NCBI GenBank assembly: GCA_009767595.1
Contig: VSDK01028034.1
Span: 25,912 to 89,911, forward strand
Length of the DNA stretch: 64,000 nt
DNA from: Symbiodinium kawagutii
Taxonomy: Eukaryota; Sar; Dinophyceae; Suessiales; Symbiodiniaceae
Direction of reading: 5' to 3'
The notes under the pieces are model-generated. The model saw nothing but the letters and a program-made list of their open reading frames with translations, was not told the origin of the DNA and made no database searches. The translations under genes and the position numbers were made by a program. Below, piece after piece: positions 23,512 to 32,500 of this stretch (the first letter of the stretch is position 1; the number at the start of each line of letters is the position of its first letter).

Positions 23512-23700
23512 TTGGTGATCTCCATACTCCACGGGGGGTTCCACCGTCTCCTAGGTGATCCCTTCGGACCGCCCAAGAAGCCCGCCTTCTTCGGAAGGCG
23601 GGGGATGTGGTGGCGTGGAGAAGCCCATGGGTTCGACCCACACCATCGAAGGGCACACCATGCCACGGTGGTTTCTGAAGCCATTGGGAACCGTGGTTAA
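23512..23700 (+). CDS. Candidate exon containing a TTCG-loop hairpin
   Basis: A GC-rich island open on both strands. The plus frame reads Gly/Pro/Arg/Trp/His-rich (DPFGPPKKPAFFGRRGMWW). At 23581-23602 it contains a perfect 9-bp stem, CCCGCCTTC / GAAGGCGGG, closed by TTCG. Either an exon or a structured RNA element. Confidence 0.25.
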   Translation: MVISILHGGFHRLLGDPFGPPKKPAFFGRRGMWWRGEAHGFDPHHRRAHHATVVSEAIGNRG

Positions 23701-24322
23701 ATACTGGGGATGATCGTTAGTCAGTGATTAAACATTTAATGATGGTTATTAGCCACTAATGATGGTTATTAGCCACTGATCATGGTTAAATAATGATGGT
23801 TAGTATGAATGGTGAATCATGGGGGATAATAGTAGCTGAACATTACGTTAGCCAGTGATTAGTGGCTAATGATAGGTGATTGTTTTAAATATAGACAACC
23901 ATAGTTGACAAGTAAGTAGTGGTTGATTAGCTGGTTCATGGTTGATAAAGCTTGGGATAATAAGCAACAAGAATAGGGGATATACCAACTAGTACATGGT
24001 GGTTTATCAAGCTATTGGGAAGCCCCAAGTATTGGATGAGATGATTTGGGGGTTATGGGGGACCCTTTTGGTGAGGAACCGAGAAACAACAATATATCGA
24101 AATGATTGAATGTCCTTTCATTGATACATACATGTGCACTTTGGGGATTTTCAGGTGTATGCATGCAGACAAACGTCTATACACACTTTCATACGCGAAG
24201 GGCCAGCACTGCCCAATCCAAGTACGCGTGTCATCAAAAACAAAACATGCATACGTACAGACTGCACTTTTTTTTTTGATATGATTTGTGGTTCATTTGA
24301 TTTTCATATACCTACGTGCATA

Positions 24323-24425
24323 TGGTGGTTTCTCAAAATCGGGGACCCTAAAGATGGTTGTTTTACTACTATAAATAATTGACATGGGATGATTTGTGGG
24401 GGTCCCCTGTTTAGAGAAACTACCA
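24323..24425 (+). mobile_element. MITE family B, TA-flanked
   Basis: TGGTGGTTTCTCAAAATCGG at the left mirrors GTTTAGAGAAACTACCA at the right, with TA on both sides (24321-24322, 24426-24427). Confidence 0.85.
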
Positions 24426-24439
24426 TAAATACTGTTATA

Positions 24440-24549
24440 TGGGTGTTTCTCAAAAAAGGGGTACTCCCAAATCATCCAGTTATTCACCATTTATAGTACA
24501 GTAGTAAATCAACCATTTCGGGGGATCCCTTTGGCTTGAGAAACACCCA
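24440..24549 (+). mobile_element. MITE family B, TA-flanked
   Basis: Perfect outer inverted repeat TGGGTGTTTCTC / GAGAAACACCCA with TA on both sides (24438-24439, 24550-24551). Only about 14 bp separate it from the previous copy. Confidence 0.88.
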
Positions 24550-24623
24550 TACATGGTTGTTATCAACCATTATTGTTGGTCATTATCCCCCATGATTCAC
24601 CACTCATGGCCATAATCCCCATA

Positions 24624-24726
24624 AGGGTGTTTCTCAAAATAGGGGTACCCCCAAGTCATCCTTTAATAGTCATTTGTTAGTAATAAACCCACCATTTTTT
24701 GGGATCCCTATATTGAGAAACCACCA
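24624..24726 (+). mobile_element. MITE family B, TA-flanked
   Basis: GGGTGTTTCTCAAAATAGGG at the left, CCCTATATTGAGAAACCACC at the right, TA at 24622-24623 and 24727-24728. Third copy within 400 bp. Confidence 0.85.
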
Positions 24727-24779
24727 TAAATCCAATCACATGTTTTGTTCCTTTGAAACAAGTCATTCCATTGCTCACC

Positions 24780-24872
24780 ATGCTGGTCACGTTGCCGAGG
24801 TCCTTCGAAGGTCTCCCTCAGTTCCTGCAACAGGACGCCGGGATCGGGCTGTGTGGGTACCACCATGGGTAA
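24780..24872 (+). CDS. Candidate exon, unidentified
   Basis: An ATG frame of 30 codons ending in TAA in a GC-rich patch (MLVTLPRSFEGLPQFLQQDA). The GGTAATTC at its end would also serve as a donor. The minus strand is open as well (PDPGVLLQELRETFEGPRQ). Not recognised. Confidence 0.22.
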   Translation: MLVTLPRSFEGLPQFLQQDAGIGLCGYHHG

Positions 24873-24908
24873 TTCGTCTGGAATAGGGAGGTGACATGAA
24901 TTGACCAT

Positions 24909-25509
24909 GGTGGTATATTACTGAATTGGTTGATTCACGATTGTGAATTGATAGTAATTGACCATTTGACCATGTAATTCACCTGGAATTGACTAACAAC
25001 TTGACTTTGTTAATTGATGATAGAATGGGTTCATTCATGATTATGTGATTTAATTCTGATGTTAGTTCATGTTTGCTAGTTGGTGAATCGAATCGACCAT
25101 GGTGAAGAGAACTAATTAATTGATGGTGAAGAGATCTAATTGATACTTGGTGAATAGAATCAACAAAGCCAAGTAAATTTTGTTACACTTAACTATTGGC
25201 CTTGAAGTAACCATGGTGGTGTGAAAGTAAGTCAGGGTCTTGATTACAAACAATGGTTAGGTAATAGAATTGGTGAACTATAATTCATAGTTGGTGAATA
25301 GAATTAACCATGGTGGTATCAACCATTCCGGTTGGTATGTGATATGGAATGGCAATAGAATTGGTTAGTAGCCAACCACGGAAATAGAATTCGCAAACTA
25401 GAATTCATAGTTGCTGAATAGAATTCGTGGTTAGATGATCAACTATGATACTTATTTTTTAACACCATCAGTGGTAGATATCATTGTTATTTGATTAATG
25501 CATGGTAAT
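24909..25509. other. AT-rich gap left of the retrotransposon
   Basis: Degenerate TGGTGAATAGAATT text repeated with no fixed period. No gene seen. Confidence 0.6.
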
Positions 25510-25514
25510 GGTTC

Positions 25515-25674
25515 TGTGAAATTCGGGGGACAACCGCAACAGGCCACAAGAAACAAAAAGACACAAGATCTCTTTTCCGCAAGACCGTAGCCCCTGTGCG
25601 AAAGCATCCATCGCCTATGTTTCCTAGAGCCAGGATCGGATCACCATCAGCCATGCCCATCTTCAAAGTTCACA
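25515..25674 (-). repeat. 3' LTR of the copia element
   Basis: 160 bp, TGTGAA ... TTCACA with 6-bp inverted ends, identical on reading to 33368-33527. The short length is typical of many copia elements. Preceded by GGTTC. Confidence 0.95.
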
Positions 25675-25678
25675 CCGC

Positions 25679-26548
25679 CATACGGTAGCGGTAGATATGG
25701 ATTTCTCATGATCAATGGGGACAATTGAGAACCCACGGTTGGTAAACAACAAATGATCGTCTATAGGAATGGTTATGTGATGGTGAATTCATGCTTAATA
25801 CTCCTCAAGTGTGATTAGTCATAGATGGCAACGGTATTATTTAACGGTTTCTAGCAATTATATGACGATGGTTAATGCTCTTTGTTGACATTGTTTTTTC
25901 ACTGACTATAGAATAGTGGCTTACACTGGTTAATTGTGCCAACAACCAACGGATCCAGAATAGGTAGGCAAACATTCGAGCAGTGACTCTTTATTGTTGG
26001 GATGTTTAGCAGAGAAATGTTCGACAGTCTTCATGCAGCTAGATATTTGGTGATTCAGCATGTGTTGCCACATGTGAACATGTTTGCTAGCTTTATGTTT
26101 AAGATTATCTGCCATGGCGCAGCCAGTAATCGTTGTTATTTGGATTGCAAATATTTTTTTTGTAAACAACATATGTGCATGGACATTTTGTTTGACCGTT
26201 GATGAAATCGACGTGATCGTATATCATATCCAACTTGTTGGCAAACACATGTTGTTAGAATCCAGCAATTCAGACTGTTCATTTCTATATCTATTTATTT
26301 TATATTTAATATTTACATTTAGAGATATAGTTAACAAATATATATATATATTTATATATACATAAATATTTGTATAAATAGATAGATATTTCTCTGTGTC
26401 CATGTATCTACATATTCATTTACTTGATGGAAGCCATGTGCATTAGTGAGTGAACATCATTAGTCCAAGCATTTTCGCTCCACCGCTAGATCACAGTTAC
26501 TTTGGTGCTGAGAGAAGTGATGGGCTTTGGGTCCAACCATCAACCATC
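25679..26548. repeat. 870-bp copy of right-flank host DNA inside the element
   Basis: Matches 33532-34401 base for base with a constant offset of 7,853, including a (TA)n tract at about 26339. It lies between four bases (CCGC) adjoining the 3' LTR and the truncated pol frame at 26549. Only the last two codons and the stop of pol fall in it. The small open frames inside it are duplicated along with it and are not genes. Confidence 0.95.
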
Positions 26549-29500
26549 GACTCGGCCGGATAGGTCCGGACGTGTCTCTTTGGAGAGCCATGCCAGTGCT
26601 CCAATGCTCGCTCTGAGGTCACTGGTTTCCTTCTCGGTACAAATACTGTACCTTTGACGCTTGCGATGCTTGTCCAGCTCGATGAAGAAGAGCTTCTCCT
26701 TGGTGTACTGTTCCTGGTTCACCAGAATACTTCCGTCATCGCAAGTGGTGAACTGCTTCCCAGTGAACTTTCCTTCACCGAATTGATACTTGCCGAGCTT
26801 GTAACGGGACTTGATCTTTTCCATGCACCGAAGGTGGTCTGAGTCACCGCCATGTAGGAGATCATCTGTGGCAACGGCTATCACTCCCGATAATCGGGTC
26901 TGGTAGTTCCCGGAGTCATCCTTGATCTTCTTGTGCTTGAAGTAGATGCAAGGGTCGGCAAGGGATTGCTGATACTTGAATTCCTTCACCAGAATCCCAT
27001 GGAGGTGATTGAACCAGGAGAGGGGTCCATCTACCAATCCATAACAGACCTTCTTCAACACAAGGAGTTGGTCTGGGCTGAGACCGGGAATTCCCTCTCT
27101 TGGCTGAGAGGAGTAGACCACTCGTTGGATAGGGTCTCCAGCCATGAAGGCCTGAGTGAAATCCAAGAATCCCAGATCCCATCGGTGGCTCGCAACAAGT
27201 TGAGCCACGGTCAAAACACCTTCTCGGGTAACTTGAGGTGTAGTGGCTTCCATGCTTGAGGATCCTTCTTCTGAAAAGCCTTTCATGACATGACGAGCCT
27301 TGGCTTTGTGGGCTTCTCCTGATTCCCAATCATGTAAAAGAAGTCCGGCATCTCGAGCTGGGTCGACTTCACTTCCTTCTAAGGGTTTGGCCGTCAGGAC
27401 AAAGCGGCTTTCCATAATCTTTTCAGGGGATTCCCGTCGGATCCTTGCTGATTCTTCAGAGGTCAGCACCTGGTAAGCACCAATCTCTAAGTTGTTTCTG
27501 ATTTCTTTTTCCATCGCTCTTTCAAAGCACTGGCGATTGAGAAGGCTGAGCTCTGGAATACGAACTTCTTTCCTCTTCCGCATGTTGACTAGGGCTTCTA
27601 CCTTAGAATGGTAGATCTCGAGGAATTCTGCTCGACTCCGTTTGGCTGGAGGTTCTTCGGCCATGTCTTCTTCATGGTCTCTTTTGAGGTGTCCTTCATC
27701 AGCTTCCCCTTCCATAGGGATCGTGTTTGACGATACTTCGGGAGCTGGAGGACCTGGATCTGCCGAAGGGTACGGCGGGAAGTAGCCCTCATCATCTTGA
27801 GGTCCTTTTCCTCGATACCTTCTCTTCGGCTCTGGTCCTTCTGCAATCACGGGAAATTCTGGGGCTAGGCTCGGTTCGTACTCCTCGTCTTCGTCTGGTA
27901 GCGGAGCTTCTGCGTCTTCTTCTGGCGGTAGAGGATGATCAGCAAGGTCAAGAAAACCTCGTTTGGGGTCGACATTGATGTCAGCCTTGCCTTTGACTAA
28001 CTCGTCCAGCCATCCTGATAAGGACAGGTTCTCTTCAATGCTTGCTCTTCTCACACGCTCAGGAGAGGCCCGAACCAGGGTTCCTTGGTAGTTAGCCCAT
28101 ATTGTCGAGGGCTGTTCTACCATCACAATTCTCGCAGGGCCACACCAGTAGCCAGGAGCAAACTTCAGCTTCTTGTCGGCTCCCATACGATAAAAGTAAA
28201 TCATCTCTCCCAGATCATATTCTTGGAATGGACGGGGTCCGGAAGCAATGGCACGTCTCAAGATTTCACTTGAGTCGGCTTCAACGAAAGCTTCCATCGC
28301 TGCCTTTCTCATCCGCATGGAGCGTTCCACGGAAAGATCACCTTGGCGAACACGAGAGGGTAGAAGTCGGTTGGCACCATCTGAATTGCTGGTGATGCTA
28401 CCAGGAAACTGAGGGTTGAATCCCAGAACTCGCTGAGCTGGTGAATAGCCACCCACCTGTAGCATCCGGTTCTTGGTCATGGTGACCACATCCACTAAAT
28501 CTTCCCATTCTCCCACGCTCTGACAACTATGGGTGTCCATGGCCTTCATCAGCATGAACTTGTAGGTTTTCCCGTGGCGTTCGGTGATGCCACGCTGGTA
28601 TGGTGACTCAATGGCGGAGGGGTCAATGTAGGTTCCGTCCTTTTCAACGCTGGCTGCAAATTGACCCTTGAATTCTTTGCCAAGGTCGATGGCAAGTCTC
28701 TGGGGTGCTCCAAAGATCCGGAGCCAGTGTCGGTACCCTTCTCTCACACTCTCTGGCTTCTTGCCGGAGAGAGGTATCATGAGCTGGAACTTGGTGGCCC
28801 AATCGATCATGTTGAGCGTCGGCCTTGTCTTTCCACCAGGTAGTGGTAGGTAGACCACATCAATGCCGAGACACTCGTTGAAGGTCAGCTCCTTGGTAGG
28901 GGCACTTCGGCGGGCTGGACGAACTTGCTTGTGTCTCTCACAGACACTGCATTGAAATCTCCGGGCAGCATCAATGACTTCTGGCTTGGCCTTGGAGTAC
29001 CGGAGAATTCTCAGGAATCTTTCCTTGGAGGGGTGTCCCAGACCTTCATGAGCTCGTTGAATCAGCCGCTCCAAAGTAAAACGACTGGCCAGTGGAAGCT
29101 CCTTGGACTCTTCATCAGCGTCCTCGGGGTTCTGAGCCTCGACGTCCTCCGGGGGCTCTTCGTCCTCAAGGATCTCGTCATCGGCAGCCGCATAGAGCTC
29201 GGCCGTGAGATGACATTCGGTAGCGACTGCGTCAGGGCATTCGCAATCACCATCTTGAGGTGCAGGATGTTCACATACTCCAGGTCCAAGGTCAGGAGAT
29301 ACGGTGTCACCTTCTCGAGCTTCAGGAGGTACAGGTGGAGCTGGTTGAAGTCCTGCAAAGCACTCATGGAGGCTCTGATCAAGGCGACAATTCGCCGCCA
29401 CAACATTGTGGAGTGACATGATCTCCACATCACATTGGTTGACCATCTTCTGGTGGGCACGAAGGATCGAGTCAATCAACTTGTCGGGGTACTTCTGGGC

Positions 29501-32500
29501 CAGCTTGGAGACATTTCCTCCAATGATCACTTCATGCTCGTGGTCCTTGCTGCATTTCTCCTGTAGAACTTCGGCAATTCTCGGAGAGTTGGTGACGAAA
29601 CCAGTTGCTTTCCGATGTAGACCACCGAGGGGACCACGTAGTCCATAGGCACATTGGTCAGCGCGAGTGAACAACACTCCGGCAAGCAGCAGAAGGCGGC
29701 GCATCGAGGGGCACTGCCATGAGGTAGCGGAGTACGGGTGTTCGAGAACGAAACTGAGCCCAAGTTCGATGCACAACTCACAAACCTCAATTGCAAATTC
29801 CAGGAGTCTTTGAGCATGCTTTTTCTCTTTCAGATACCTTTTCATCAGCTCAGGACACGTTTCACGTTTGTGTTTCATCAAGTTCTGAAGTTGTGAGTAC
29901 ATCTTGCAAGGAGGAGCTATCAAAACAAGACCTGGTTTGACCTGCCTCAAGTATTCGAGAACCGTCTGTTGCATGCAGCGGTCTGACAGATCACTTCCCA
30001 GTTCAATGTCAAAAGCCTTTCCCGGTGACAACTGGTATTTGTGAGCTCTCTTCCCAAAACAACCCGGATTAAAGATCTCAGCAACCGTCTGCAATTGTTG
30101 GTGGGTGAGTCCCATGGCTTCAGCGATCTCGCGTGTTCTTTTCGAGCCGCGAGGATGTTGCAAAAACACTTGGCAGATCTCAGCGTTCATCCGCTTCATA
30201 AGTTCTGAAAGATCAGCTGAGTCTGGTCCATCTGTACCAAAGATGGCTTGGATCTGCCTCCAAAAAGCAACTGACTGCCTCAGGGCAGCACGAATTTTCC
30301 GAGACTGTTTGTCAGTCATCGGAGTTAAAGTCTCCTCCGGAGTTCTTACTTCTTTCGATCCCTCCAGTTCAGGAACTGTTGAAACTGCTGGATCTCTCGT
30401 GCAGTGCTGGTCGATGCTGTGGAGGCTGCATCGTCCTTGCGGCGCTCGTCCTTCAGCACCTTGTCGCAGACCAGGCACTTCTCCTTCACGACGTGGGCGT
30501 TGGTTCCTGCCCGGGTTTTCTTCTCGTGGGGACATTGTTCTTGAATCATCTTCTTGAGAATGTCGTGGCGATCCACAATTCCCTCGCCTGGTTGTTGGAG
30601 GTACCTCCAGCAATGTAGGTCCTGAAGGGGCTGGTACTCGGTCCACTCGAAATAGCGGCACTTCTTCTTGCTGCAAAGGAAGCACGTCTTGTCCTTGTGA
30701 GGGCCCACGATGTTCATGATGGCCAGACCTGCAAGAGTCTGACAGTGGCACATCGGAATCTGGCCGAACATGACTTCCACTCCCTTGATGTTGGTCAGGC
30801 CCCAATGTCGTCCTTGATGAAGTACTTCCCAATGTAGCCCTGGCGCCTCGCGAATTGGTCCTGACAAGATCGGAACCGACTTGCGAGTTGCTGGATCCGG
30901 CGATGCCGAAGCTCGGCTGCTGCGCACAGGAGATGACGGGGACTCGGTCGGCTGGTATCCGCTGATCAGCGAGAAGCGCTCCGCATCCGAGAACTCCTCG
31001 AACTGCCTCTGCTCGATGAGGCGGTTGGTCATCTCCTTGATGTAGACCAGCTCCTCCATGTCCATCGCCTCCATCATGGCGACCACCTGTTGTGGTCCGT
31101 GGCTCTTCCTGCCCAGTAGACGTTCGAGCAGGATGTTCATGAAGATCACCAGGCGGAGTAGCTTGCTCACCATGCGCTCCCACACTTGGAAGCGAGCGGG
31201 ATCCGTGGTCACCTGGCGAGGTCGCTTGGAGCTGGATTCCATCATGATCGCACGAGGGTCGCAGTGAGAGAACTTCGAACTCCTGGGTGAGTTGCAAGCT
31301 AGATTGAACCTGAAGCAACGATTGGATTTGAGATGCGGTGAACTGCTGCAGTGGAACTCGGAGTGCCTTTGTGGGTCCAAGATGAAGAGGTACTCTATGA
31401 TTTCCATTTTGAAACACGAGACAAAGTCCATGGGTTTCATCCAAGACCAAAGTGCTGCCACAGTGGATCAGAAAGGTGAGGGATACCAAAAAGGGGGCTT
31501 CTCGGCTGGATTCTTCTTCAAAAACTGCTGGTCGGAGAAAGGTTCCCTTGGTACCCAAGCTGGCAGGAACAGTGGCAACCTTGGTAGTCGTTGAGATCTG
31601 GTGGACACTCCTGAATCGATTGGTCTCCGGGTGCAACGTCACAACCAACTGACGGGGCAGGTGCTTGGCAAAACGTTGAAGGGTATCACCACCAATAGCA
31701 AGACGTTGGCAACCAGTGTCAACCGTGGCACAAGTATGGTCGTTGATGGGCTTATTAACCAGCTTACGATTCAACAGGGTTTCGAAAACAAAAACATCAT
31801 GAATATCACCAAAAGAATCTGGACACTCGACCTCAGCACGGCTACCCTTGTATCCTTCACGGGATTCAGCTACAGAGTCTGCAGCCGGCTGTTCATTCAG
31901 CTGGCGCGGTTCAAAAATTGGCACCTCAGTAGCAACTTCGAGGGACCCGATGAAGATGGCTTCTTCCGTGGAGGTGAGAGACTCCAGGACATGTGCGTCC
32001 TTCGCTCTGCTATTGGGCTCCTGCTTGTTCTTGGCGAGCTGAGGACACTCACGACGCCAATGACCGACAACTCCACAGTTGTTGCACTTCGTCTTGCGTT
32101 TCAACTCCTCGATGGATACCTTGTAGTGTCCAGGCCGTAGGAGTCCTTGGTCACGAGTTGCTGGACCACCGGCTCTGTTCTTCGAAGGTAGTCCATAGCC
32201 TCTGGACAATTCTCGCTCCTTCTTCTCCCGCATCGACTGTTTGAACGTCTTCTTCTGCTTGATCATAGTAGCCAAGATCTCGGCTGCATCTTCTTCTTCC
32301 AAGATGTCATCGTCATTGAGTCCATCATGACCTTGTAGGCTCACTAGATGCGCCTCCAGGGACTGTATCTCCTCGGTCAGGTCATTCTCAGAAGTGTCCG
32401 CATCGTCCAGGGGAAAGTCCAATGCCATAGCCTGATTGGTCTTCTTCTTGTCGGCACCAACATCGCTCGCCGACAATTTCGTCTCGTTCTTCCTCAACCA

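Noticed and set aside
25930..26365. Open frames of 66-93 codons within the duplicated flank, occurring twice
   Set aside because: They are identical because the DNA was duplicated, run into TA repeats, and have no recognisable product.
25515..26548. A first reading of the copia LTRs as 1,034 bp long
   Set aside because: The two long matches differ by four consecutive bases right after TTCACA. Ending the LTR there gives TGTGAA...TTCACA ends and a perfect GGTTC target duplication, so the LTR is 160 bp and the rest is duplicated flank.
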